Assembly (NCBI GenBank): GCA_946122785.1
Contig: CAMGYJ010000006.1
Coordinates: forward strand, 41,808,066 to 41,872,065
Source: Linum tenue
Taxonomy: Eukaryota > Streptophyta > Magnoliopsida > Malpighiales > Linaceae
Length of the DNA stretch: 64,000 bases
Direction: 5' to 3'
The notes under the pieces are model-generated. The model searched no databases. It was given only the letters and a program-made list of their open reading frames with translations, and was not told where the DNA came from. Position numbers and translations under genes: made by a program. Numbering within the stretch: the first letter of the stretch is position 1; each line of letters opens with the position of its first letter. Below, piece after piece: positions 22,440 through 33,340 of the stretch.

Positions 22440-24948
22440 AGGGTTTCTTTCAATTGCTCATCCTCTAGAAACTGTCATTTCCTTTTGATCAACTCAATCT
22501 TTGGTTCTGCTTATATCGGAGAGACTTTCAGCTTGCTCGCTTGAAACTTATCTTTGTGGTGGTATTGTACGAGGATATACTTTGTGGGGTGAGTTGATGG
22601 TGTATATTGCTTCATTCTTCTTGTCGGCTAGGCTTGGGCCCACATGTTTTAGAGTTGTGTATCTCTTGATATGTGTGGTATGTTGGTTCCTCCTCCTTCT
22701 GACCACGAATTTGAAGGATATCAGGTTTGCTGGTTGGTTTAATGAGGTTCGAATGCTCTCGAACTCCTTGAGATTTCTTCATCGACTCATGAGTGAAAAG
22801 TTGATTTCCGATTCTTGGGTACTCAGACTTCCCCTTCTTAATGCTGCACCATTTTTGCCCCCAAGATCTGTTACTCACTTTCTAATCTCCGGAATAAAGA
22901 GTGACTTTATCAATCTTGACTTAAGATGCATGCAAAAATGTTTGAAATGTTTATTGTAGAATTAAAAATGAAAGCCATATAAAGACTTTGCTTTCGAGAC
23001 GTGTGTGCGAATTGGATAAAATCGTTTTTGCGTAGTAGTTGCCATGTTGTCAAATTTGTGTTTTTTTTAAGAGGGGTATAAGCCAAGCCATGAGAATATC
23101 AGTAAACCCTCGCTCTCACTCTTGATTTCTGTATGAGAATATCATCAAGCCCTCGCTCTCACTCTTGATTTCATTGTCACTCATCCTTATATGTGTTTTG
23201 AGTTTACGACACTTCAGCTACTATTAAGATTCTGGTCACATTGAGATGTCTTCTTTTATGCTGATGGCCAACTGTATTCCTTGTGAAGATTTACTCAAAC
23301 ATGGAAGCCCTTGGTATGATTGATTTAGGAGACCCCCATATGGCTTCGTCACAGATGTTTTTAGTCCCATGAAAGAGGCTTTTGTCCGATATGACCTTGA
23401 GGATATGAGTCTCCTTGTTCTTGAGGTTTAGTTTATTCATATGGGCAACGAATATATGAAATCTTGACATTATCAGTATAAAGCCTCTCGAAGAGGGATT
23501 TTTGCCTTGCCCCCAACGTATGAGATTGACTTGATGGATTAAGAACCACTATTATCTGGATCTTTTTGCTGACAAAGTCATGTTCGAGAATACTGGTGGA
23601 TTTTCTGGGAATGTATCTTCAGCTGAGTTTGCCCCCAACATTTTTAACTAGCCGAGGCTGTGATTTTCGTGAGTGCAATATGGCTTGGGACTTGTCGAGA
23701 TCCTTGTTTGGCCTCTAAATGTTGAATGTTGTGGATTTCAGCTTCTGGCTTTCTCTCAAAATGATGAGTACTTTGGATGATGGGTTTTGGCTAGAACGGC
23801 TTTCTTATCATTGAAGTTTTCTGACTCGAAGGTTCTTTTTGCTGTATCTTGAGATTGATCTGCTAAGACCCTGACTTGGTGCAGGTATTTGGTACTTCAA
23901 ATGCTAAATCGGGGGGCACCCAGATTGTAAGTCCCACGACATTTTGTTTGTTTTTCTTTTGTCTTTTTTTTTTCTTTTCGCTTTTTTTTTTTTTGCGTGC
24001 GGGACTTACTTGACTCTGTCATGCCCCCGACTATGCTTTTTCTTTCTTAATCTGGCGCTTGTCTTTGGTGGGACGAGTATTGAAAGGATCGAGAGTCCAT
24101 TTTGATGATTGATCGTGTGGGTGTCACTTCTCGTTAGCTAGGTTGAATTGGCCATTCTTTTTGTAGAAGTGAGGATTTTGATACCATGCGCTTGTTTGTA
24201 TAGATGAGTGCTTCACTCGTGTGATTCTTGGGTTTTGATAAATGGGATCCCTGAACTTCCCAGTCTTCTTGTCACGAGACATTGTGAGAGTTTCCTATCC
24301 GTAATGTTGTGTCCCTTGTACGTCGAGATTTGGCTATTTGAGTTCATGTAAGATGAGTCTCAATTTGTTGGCGAAAGTCGACTGTAGTGGTGACGAGATT
24401 CTACTAGTAGCATGATGTCGTATGCTCATTACACCTTTTTACTATTAGCTCACGTAATTTATGAATACCAGTAAGGTGTTTGTCTCTTGATTTTAGTGGA
24501 TCATGCACACTCTCAACACCAGTGGGTGCTCAAAATATTGACAGTAGCAGGGTGTTTATAATCACTCAACACTTCTGGGGTGTCCCAAATCTCAGCACCA
24601 GTGGGGTGCTCATAATTGCTTATCATGGCAGTCTCATGGCTTAACTTCGAAAATAAAGTTGGATTTGGATGGCTTCCATTTTTGTAGAAGATAAATCCAT
24701 TTTAAGAAAAAGAATCCGTAGTGGCATTCATTATTTTGATAAAAAAAAACATTGATGCGAACTCTTAAATTAAGATTGATAATGGTCACGCAATGCTCCG
24801 AAAAGGTCGAAACGTGAAAGATCTTTTATTGATGATGATGAAAGCAAAAGTGATACATGTTTTGTTATGGCAAAATGATCTCGATATTTATTTAATTAGA
24901 TAGGCTCGACATCATCCTTGAATCGAGTTTTGCCTTGTAGTACGTCCA
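22440..24948. other. Tat element internal noncoding region
   Basis: Neither strand shows recognisable retrotransposon domains. A 152-codon plus-strand frame (22501-22959) and an 88-codon minus frame (22612-22878) have no familiar motifs. Poly-T runs occur near 23965-23995, and short AACACCAGTGGGGTGCTCA repeats at 24510-24610. In autonomous relatives this position would be pol, which is absent. Confidence 0.55.
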
Positions 24949-25797
24949 CTAATTCTCATGCGTTGGCAGTGAATTCCTGTTGACGTCTGGGCGTTTCGGC
25001 TCTTCTTCGAACTTCAACCAACCAGCTTTTACCATCTCTTGAATCCTTATCTTCAGAGCGTTACAATTTTCCACTGAGTGCCCTTGGACTCCGGAATGGT
25101 AATCGCATTGCTTATCGAACCTATACCATCTTGGATATGGAGGTCGTAGAGTCTCACCCGGAATAGGAGCAATTAGTCGTTCATGGAGTAACTGAGGGAA
25201 GAGTTCGGTATACGTGATTGGGATTGGATCAAATACCCTTTTTGATTTCCTTGGGATAGTGACATCTCGATTAACACCTTGTTGTGGTACAGGTAACGGG
25301 ATTTTATTTGTTGGTGTCATGAAATTCAGAGGTCGCGATATTGGTGTGGTTGTTGCAACATAAGAAAGAGCTCGATTCTTTTGAAAGTGACACTTCCAGA
25401 TATTCTCTTCTGCTTCCCCCGGGGTTGATTGTAGTTTTCCTTTATTTCGTACCCTTTGGATTGCCCTCTCATCCATTTCGTGATTCTCTAACTTCCCTTG
25501 TCCAATGCAAATCACACGCTCTTCAAGCCTTTCTAATCTTCGCGGATTGTCACATTTTGATTGTTCTGCATCATGCACGTCCTTTGAGATCAGGAGTTGA
25601 GTCTTATCACTTGATGTTACTTTGCCGTGCGGTTGGTATAAAATTTCTTCGCCAAATGGCGCATCTCCATTTTTCGCTTCCATTGTCCTCTCAATTTTTG
25701 ACAGAATCCTCAAAATTGTGCTAACATCCTCTTTCATTTCTTCAAGCCCAATCACTCTTCTCTTGATGTCATTTAAATCCTTCTGAAATGCCTCCAT
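24949..25797 (-). CDS. Tat/Ogre-type gag-like protein
   Basis: This 282-residue frame starts MEAFQKDLNDIKRRVIGLEE, a short coiled-coil-like N-terminus. Its C-terminal half is typical of Tat/Ogre gag proteins: FDPIPITYTELFPQLLHERL (~188-207), PGETLRPPYPRWYRF, and a zinc-knuckle-like CDYHSGVQGHSVENCNALK (~235-253). Gag forms the virus-like particle in which reverse transcription takes place. The frame is uninterrupted, in keeping with a young element. It is shorter than gag of full-length relatives, which carry a longer N-terminal region, so it may be a reduced gag mobilised by a partner. Confidence 0.8.
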   Translation of the reverse strand: MEAFQKDLNDIKRRVIGLEEMKEDVSTILRILSKIERTMEAKNGDAPFGEEILYQPHGKVTSSDKTQLLISKDVHDAEQSKCDNPRRLERLEERVICIGQGKLENHEMDERAIQRVRNKGKLQSTPGEAEENIWKCHFQKNRALSYVATTTPISRPLNFMTPTNKIPLPVPQQGVNRDVTIPRKSKRVFDPIPITYTELFPQLLHERLIAPIPGETLRPPYPRWYRFDKQCDYHSGVQGHSVENCNALKIRIQEMVKAGWLKFEEEPKRPDVNRNSLPTHEN

Positions 25798-26585
25798 GAC
25801 AAGCTGAGCCTTGGATCTTGTCGAGTACTTAAGGATTTGATTTTTTCCTTGTGGAAGAGCAATTTTAAGAAAACCTGGACCGTCTTAATACTGCCAATCT
25901 TTTTTTTTTATGATGGTGTATGCGTGATGCTTATGCAAAATGTTAATGATGTATGAATGCGAATTCATTTTTCACTTGATGCATGTGAGTTTTTTTAATC
26001 TTTTTATGATAAGTTGTTAATGAGTGAATTAAAATCTTATGAGAGAATGATGCTTATGAATTTTGAGAACGTTTTTCATTCATACAACCACACAGTTTCA
26101 TATCATAACATCGTAAGCAAACATACATTTAGATAAGAAAACACATATCATTACATCCTTACCCTATTTAGGTAGACCTAGGGCTTTCGGGCGGCGTAAC
26201 GACATGGTTTTAGGGTGGTTTTCGGAATTGTTTTGTACGGTTGAGGGTAGCTTCTAAGCTCACTATATGCTGGTTAAGGAATTCCTAGGGATTTGGTTCC
26301 CAAGTTGTATCCTGCCCTAGCCCTTTCGAACTGGCAGGATACCTCGAGATCATCCTCGGATCCGAGTTCAACTTGGTTGGAAAGTTTTGCGTGACTACCA
26401 CCACTGTGGAAGTCACGGTACTCCTTTCGAATTTCTAAAAGGATAGCTCGGGTATAGAACTTTTATGCATGAATGCAGAATGTAATTGCGAAAATATAAT
26501 TGCGCAAATAATAAAGTAAACACCCAACACGTAATAGGAAGTTAGAAAAACTTATCGAACTTAATCATGTAGCTCGACTCTCGAA
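25798..26585 (-). other. Tat element 5' leader
   Basis: Untranslated sequence between the primer-binding site and the gag start on the minus strand. No coding potential seen. Confidence 0.5.
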
Positions 26586-26604
26586 GTCCCCAGCGGAGTC
26601 ACCA
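26586..26604 (-). other. Tat primer-binding site
   Basis: The minus strand reads TGGTGACTCCGCTGGGGAC two bases inside the 5' LTR end. This matches the TGGCGACTCYGCTGGGGA-type PBS known from Tat/Ogre elements. Confidence 0.75.
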
Positions 26605-26606
26605 AC

Positions 26607-29600
26607 TGTCGCAACCGTCCCTCCGGGGGGTCCGATGTCGTCGCGTCGGCTGTTTTTGGGAGTCGCCATCGATCTTACTTGGAGTGGATCGAACACTCTT
26701 CGAATCGGCTCTAACCTTAGGGTCAGAACCGAGATATGGTCTGCGAAAATAAAGTTCTAGGTTCGGGAGTACGGTTACGTGTGGGGAAGTTAAGCAACAC
26801 CCCCACAACGCCCTAAATCGGTACTACTTAAGTTGATAAGTTTTATACGTGTTGGGTGTATTTGATAATAATTTTGTAATTTTTGGGTCCCACTGGACCA
26901 TTAAATAATTTTGATCATATTAGCTGTAATTTAATTATACGCCCACTGACGTAAAAATTTAAAGATAAAGTTAGTTGATTAGTTGCACTCGAACCTTATC
27001 GGTTGCCTACGTACCCGTTAGACGGGATCAAAGTCCACGTAGTTCGTTCGTGACTTTGATGATTTAAAATGTAATCTTAACCACGTTCCACCGATCGTGG
27101 TTCTTAACTTTGATCGTTTTGGGTGTAATTTTATCACGTCCCACTGAACGTAAATCTCGTATTATAACTTTGTTAATAAAAATTTAAATTGATTATTGCA
27201 AGGATTTTAGTCATTGGGAAGTATTTTGATGTGTTAGAAAAGAGGCAAGATAAACTTAATCCACATTCAACATTTCGTATTAAGAAATTTAAACAAAATA
27301 AAACTAAGCGGGATGGTTTAAGTAACGGAAAATGGGCCGGTAGCCCAACTGGCTGGCTCACTAGTCGGAGCGTGTTCGCCCTTGAGGACACCTGTTCGAA
27401 ACCCCTCCAGCAGCATTTATTTTGGTTTCTCGTTTTGTTTAAGAGAAGGGGGGAGGGTAGTTTTGTAATTACTGAAAAACGCGGTGGCAGGGGTGTGTAT
27501 TTGCAACGAAAACCTAGGGGCAATTACGTCATTTAGACCCGACAGGTATAAATTCCTTTTTGCAGCCTCCTAACCCTAAATCGGCCGCTCTCAACCTCTG
27601 GTTCTCTCCTCTCTCGTCCAGAAACGAAAACCCGTCAAAAATCGAAGAATCCTAGCCTTTTCTTTCGAAATCGACGAGGGAGATGGGAAGGACGGCTTCT
27701 CTTATTCTATCCCTCGATCTGCCTATCCTCTCCTTCTGATGAAACTCGAGCGAAATCCCCAGGAAAGTGACGACAAGCAGAAATCCCTTTGTAGACCACA
27801 AAACGAAGATGATCCGGAAGGTCCTCACGTCGGCGGTAAGCGACTTCTACCCTTGCATGTTATCTTTTTATCGATCTCGGTTTAAGAGCTATTCTAGGAT
27901 TCTGACCTTCCGTTTTGGTTTTTGGGTTCTCTCTGGTGTATGATCGAGGGGGAGAGGGGGCGGCGAGCCTTGCCGCCGGCGACAAAGACTCCGGCACCGA
28001 TTTTGTATTGGGTGAGTTCTTCCTCTATTTGTTTCGATCTTCCTAGGTTAGATGGTTTTAATTAATTTTGACTAGGGTTTTTAATAGCTAGGATGTAATT
28101 TCTTAATCTGCCGGCTGAATTGGTGTGTATCGTGACTAAGAAAATAATTTTTTCTACTAAGGTTTGAAATTCTAAATAATTTTAAGATAACCGAAAATCA
28201 CAGCCCCTGCTTGTGATTTCAGAAGAAAGAAAATTGTTGTTCCTGTTTAGGATTGGAATTTGGGGGTATAGCATCGGTAACGGCTTGGATCACCAATTTA
28301 GGTGCAGCCTAATATTGGTTATATGAAAATCCGTTTTTTGCAAAGTTTTAACAATCTTAGAAGAAACTTAAAGTCACAGCCTCTGCTTGTGACTAAATCA
28401 TAAACTTGAGCTCTTATTTGTTTGCGATTAACTGGTTCCTTATACTATGGTTTTGTGGGTCGATTGCGAGGTTGAAGCTTTTCTACTATATTCTATATAT
28501 GATGACAAAAACTAGGAAATTGTTATCTTTGTGGTTTATTAAATTTAAAATAAGTACCAAGTTATGATTTTCATTAAATCGATCTTAGACAGAGACCTGA
28601 AACTTAGGCGGGTTGATCGAACTAATGTAATCCGAATTAGATGTCTAGATACATGGATAAAAAAAACATTAGCAATCACGAAAACATATCTAGCAAAAGA
28701 ACATTATCTAGCAAAAGAACACGGATACAAACTACTTCTTGCTTTTGTATGTTGTATGCAAGTCAAATCATTATACTCATGCTAGTTCTGTTTTTAGAGG
28801 TTAGCTTGTAGCATGATTTGCAAATACAAATAATAAGTGGAAGCAAAAGTAGATCTCTAATCAAGCCATATCCATACTGATGTACCATGAGTTACAGATC
28901 TATTCATTTCCACTTTATACTATATCTATTAAGTGAATACAGTGATCATTCGTATGTGTATGAAACGTGGGATATGTTTGGATTTCAGAGATACTAACCT
29001 GGACCGTTGCAAGTGGTATCTTTGTAATTGATCACTTGATTGTGAAGGATCTCTTGCTGCCCCTTTTTGCTCCTTGTCTGCTTTCTCTTTAACTTCTGTT
29101 GCCTGCTTTGTATTTCTTTGATTGGATTTTCTGCCCTCCTTTCTCCGTAATTGAACTCCCAATCCTTTCAGTTTCTCTAAAATGGCACCGCAAGCAGATC
29201 TCTCCCTCAACTTTGGTAACCGAAAAACCAGACTCCTCTCTCCCTTTCAGATCACTACACCTCCTTATCACTCTTCCCTCCCCCAAGATGGCCTCCTCCT
29301 TCTCCGTTTACCATAAGGAAGTGCATTTATAGAAGTGTTTTTATTGTTCATTTTGGTGTGTTGGCGTTGTTTAGTTGGTTGCTTTGAGGGGTGGCGCCTG
29401 CCTATTTTGAAGAGGCAGCAGCCATTATTTGTGTGTCTGAATTTGGTTTTATTTTAATTGCTTTCTTTTTGTTGCAGGTTGTTGTGTGGTGAGTCTTGAT
29501 TGGTCCTTTGAAGAGGTGGTCGGCGCCTATTTGCAGGATGCAGCAGAGGTTTTTTCCTTGACCTGCGGGACGGGATAGATATGGACTAGGAAAACCGGGT

Positions 29601-30256
29601 TGACTCTTGTTGACGGGGTTGACCCTCGTTGCCTTGGATAATAATAGGAGACGGGCTGGAATTGGAGGTCGGTTTGAGCTGGGTTTAGTTAGTTTGAATT
29701 TGGGCTTAAACTAATCCATTTTCTTTTCCTTTTATTTTTGGAGGTACACAATTTGTTCGGGCTCAAAAGTAGGAGACTTTATTATTGTAATTAGTTTTAA
29801 TCCTTCCTTTATTTAGAGGTTTACTCATGTGATGTACAATGTATTGAACTTGATAATAAAGTCTTTGTTTTGCCTCATTCAATTTCTCACATTTCATCTA
29901 TCGTACCTAAATCCAAACTCAGAGCAACAAACTTTGCATTATGGTCATTTCTTCATCCAATTGAGAGTTGTTATTTAAGATTTCATTGATAATTTTAACT
30001 AAACCGATCCTATTGGTAATTATTTGTTCATATTGACTTGCTACTGCTAGTCTCAACCAAATCTACATCAGAATAAAATAGAAGAGAATTTTGGGGGGAA
30101 AAAATGGTACTCATTGACTCGTCATTGTTAATTTCAGCTAATTCTATCCGGACATTCACTTCAATTTTAAACTAATTCTATCCGAACATTCACTTTAATT
30201 TTTAGTTTCTATGTTTTAAGTATAATGTCTGTCCCGGACAAAATGTGGTGTCTACA
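26607..30256 (-). repeat. 5' LTR of the Tat element (3650 bp)
   Basis: In element orientation it starts TGTAGACACCACATTTTGTC and ends GGACGGTTGCGACA, both typical of Tat LTRs. Only its last 664 bp have a partner at the other end. The unique part (27271-30256) contains, on the plus strand, a TATAAATT at ~27547 followed by a CT-rich leader-like stretch and GT/AG-like sites, i.e. promoter-like sequence antisense to the element. Confidence 0.8.
27333..27412 (+). other. tRNA-like pol III A/B box sequence
   Basis: GGTAGCCCAACTGGCTGG resembles an A box, and TGTTCGAAACCCC ~45 bp later resembles a B box, as in tRNA-derived SINEs. It does not fold into a proper tRNA and I see no clear SINE tail, so this is only a resemblance within the Tat LTR. 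Confidence 0.3.
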
Positions 30257-30261
30257 CAAAA

Positions 30262-31930
30262 GAACAAGGAAAATGAAACAAACAGATACCGGATCAGCAG
30301 ATCTGGCTGAACCATGAATAAAAACGGAAAAGACCGCCCTCAAGCCACATCGCTCTAGGCTCCCCCCAATCTCCCTATCTGATTCTCGAGGCTAACATCA
30401 TCGTTTGTTGTTCCAACTAAAAGCATGAAAGTATCCCTGTGGTCAAAGCGAAGAGAAGTGAGATTCAATCTGTTCGTACAACCCAAAGAAACCGAGAGAG
30501 AGGAACCGAAAAAACAGAAGAGATAGTACCTTCGAGTGCCAAGAATCTTCTGACAAATCAAGCTCAAAAGTCGTGGCAGATCTGGGTCTCTGCAAAACTT
30601 TCTCATGCCTGTAAAATCCGCCCATTGCTGAACTATAACAGTCTGACTGGGATTCGACAACCTCCACAGCCCAGCCAAATCTATAACAGGGACTCGTAAC
30701 CTGAAGAAAAAAGCCTAGAAGAGAGGGATAGAGCAAAAACATTGTGCCGCATAAGTGTTCCTCCCTCATCGATGAAGACGCTACGTCCAGAAGCAGATCT
30801 GAAAGTAAGATGGGGAATCAACCATGAAGACCTCACATCAAACCCATTGAAGAGAGAGATCGAGAGACTCAGAGAGAGAAAGATTCACTTACCGATTGAA
30901 ACTCACCAGCCTGCCCTTTCAGCTCTACTCTGAACCCTAGCCAAACTTCCGAAATACAACTTGATCAAACTCGAACCCCGCGTTCAATACCTCCTAGCGA
31001 CAGTCGGAGAAAAGAGGAAGAAAAACCTAGTTAATTACCGAAACAAAATGAGCGACTTAGAGAAAGCAAATCAACCAGCAATAGAAAAACCCACCATAAA
31101 AATCAGTTTGGTGTCGAGCTCGTGAGAAGAGGGAAAATGGAGTCGAGCGTGATAATCGTCCAGGAAAGCGTGTCGAGTTCGTGAGAAGAGAGAAAATGTA
31201 GCTGAACGTGAGAATCGTTCAGGATACGATCGGCGTCAAAACTCAATGGAGGATTCGATCGGCGTCGAGATTGTGAGGAGAGGGAGAATGAGAGTTGAGC
31301 GTGAGAATCGTTCAGGAGAGAGAAACAGTTAACAAATAAAGAAGCAAAAGCTGAGAGAAAGAGAATCGTCTGATGAGATTTGGAGCAGAGACTCTCCCCC
31401 TCTCATATCCTCTAATAAAGAAGCAAAAGTAGAGAGGAAGATATTCAGCCTAAAACGATGAGATTTGGAACAGAGATTCTCTCTCATAAGCATGCAATCC
31501 CTCCTCGCTTAAAACGACGCAAAATATTCAGCCTCTATTTTGGAGAGAGTCATTCATTTGAGGTCGGCGCGCTTTTCATGGTAGAGAAAAGAAGCAATAG
31601 AGAGAGGGTGGGTTGCAGACTTGCAGATGCGAAATGATGGCAAGGCAGGCTGGCGCGCTTTCTGTGACAGCTGCAAAGTGACGGCAAGGAAGGCCCAGCC
31701 AAACCAGCCAACCAATCAGAGGGAATAGTTGAGAGAAGCAGAGAAAGAAAAGCAGAAAAGCAGAGAGCGAAGGGGGAATGAGTGCTGATTTGAGGGCAAC
31801 TCGCCACTCACAGCAACACATAAGCAAACAAAGCTGGCCCAAGACTGGATAAATTCGGTGGCATCCCAACCAATGTCACACCTTCCAAGCTGGACAAACA
31901 GCGGCGGGCTCAGTACTAAATTATTCATGC
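30262..31930 (-). other. Unassigned region with gene-like leader fragments (possible Helitron cargo)
   Basis: On the minus strand the sequence resembles a plant gene's 5' leader and first exons: CT-rich leaders, CAG acceptors and short open segments (30769-30443, 31928-31716). No protein family is recognised. If the Tat element (19858-30256 plus one TSD copy) is removed, this region is contiguous with the Helitron 3' end at 19141, so it may be captured cargo. Confidence 0.25.
31105..31325. repeat. Short degenerate tandem repeat
   Basis: About three to four copies of a unit with GTCGAG...GTGAGAAGAG and GAGCGTGAGAATCGTTCAGG, spaced about 60 bp apart, within the leader-like region. Confidence 0.5.
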
Positions 31931-32230
31931 TCTTGGTACTAAATTATTTGAAAATTGATGATCTAATGCTCTCGCTCTGGTTACCTAAGTTTTAACGTAT
32001 TGGAAAAGCTTGTAGACAAGCAAAGCCCAGCTTGTGAATAGCTCATCCAGTGTAGAATTTTGACCAATAGTCCGTCCAAACTCCAAAATCTATGCAATAC
32101 CCATTTCCTTCTAGCCCATTACAGACCATCCTAACCCATCTATGCTGACTAACCGCCATTAGACGACGAAACGCCGATCCACACTCGGTTGGAGTGCATG
32201 GGATTAAGGGGGGCTAAGATCAAGTGATTA

Positions 32231-32966
32231 AGGGGGATCCTTAGTCACTTGACTAAGTCGATCTCAGGCCTTCAACTTCATTAAAATCTAATGGTTGCAA
32301 TTGATCTCATCTATTGTAAGTAGTGTTATTTTGTATTGTTAGTATGCTTTGTAATGTTTGTCGGTTTATTTTGTAATGTTTGTACGCTTTGTTATTTTTG
32401 TGCACCATGTTTATCATTTTTGTCAACCATGTTTGTAATGTTTTTTACGTCTAAAAAACAACCTAGTTGACTTTTGGATGAAACTCTACTATATAGGAAT
32501 GGAGCCTCCAAAGTCAACCCGGGTGTTTTTCTAGTTTGTATGGTTTGTCGGTCTAGTTTGTCATTTTTGTCCAACATGTTTGTAATGTTTGTGTGTCTAA
32601 AAAACAACCAGGTTGACTTTGGGACGTAACCACTCTATATAGGGATGGAGCCTCCAAAGTCAACCCAGTTGTTCTGTTTTTTTCATTTTGTATGGTTTGT
32701 ATTGTTTGTCGGTCTAGTTTGTATTATTTGTACAGTTCGTATGTTTTGTATTGATTGTAAATCTATTTGTATGGTTTATCGTTGTAGTTTGTACTATTTT
32801 TATGGTTTGTACTAATTGTAAATCCGGTTTGTATACTTCGTAATTTTACATAATACCCAAATTATCTCTGTCATTAATTAAATAGTCATTCTTACTTTTT
32901 AACCGTCAGATTGCTGTTTTCAGATCTAAGGGTTGGAAGGGAATTAGTCAAGTGAATAAACACCCC
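32231..32966. mobile_element. Tourist-like MITE with internal foldback duplications
   Basis: The left arm (AGGGGGATCCTTAGTCACTTGACTAA) and right arm (TTAGTCAAGTGAATAAACACCCC) are imperfect inverted repeats flanked by TTA (32228-32230, 32967-32969). The T-rich core has many TTTGTATGGTTTGT words. It also holds a duplicated ~170-bp unit, each copy a hairpin with arms AAAAAACAACC/GGTTGACTTTGG against CCAAAGTCAACC (about 32452-32530 and 32598-32680). Confidence 0.45.
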
Positions 32967-33340
32967 TTAGTTAGAGCATCCTTCCTCGATTAAGGGTATG
33001 CCAAACCGCCAACCCTAAAACTATCCACGTGGATATCAAAACTCCCAAATCAAGCAGCACCACGTGTCCCTTCCTATCACCATCCGCCTCACTCTGGTCA
33101 CTCTATCAACTCAACTCCCTCGAAGCCGCAGGATCAAATTTCGTTGTGCCTCGAAGTGGGAGCCCCACCCCACAAGCGAGATTTAAAATCGTCTCCCTTC
33201 CCTCCCTCCTCCCGAAACCAAATCCACATTTCTCATTTCCATCTCCGCCATTAAAACCCTAGCAAAACCCCAACAATAGCATTTCCTCCTTTCTGTCTCC
33301 CATTTTTCACCCCCACACAAAGAAAGGCTAGCTCAAAAGA

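Larger units (their letters stand above)
19858..30256 (-). mobile_element. Tat/Ogre-type LTR retrotransposon, gag-only, unequal LTRs
   Basis: Reading leftward, the element begins TGTAGACACC at 30256 and ends GGTTGCGACA at 19858. The 5-bp CAAAA occurs on both outer sides (19853-19857, 30257-30261), a clean target duplication. Its order is 5' LTR (30256-26607), PBS, leader, gag-like gene (25797-24949), noncoding region, two minisatellites, and a 664-bp remnant of the 3' LTR. No protease, RT, RNase H or integrase was found, so it depended on another element. The shared 664 bp differ by about four bases by eye, suggesting recent insertion. Confidence 0.85.

Noticed and set aside
22501..22959. 152-codon plus-strand frame in the Tat element
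   Set aside because: Hydrophobic, no recognisable domain, opposite to the element's coding strand; probably chance.
27333..27412. A genuine tRNA gene
   Set aside because: A and B box-like words are present, but the acceptor and anticodon stems do not pair properly; at most SINE-like.
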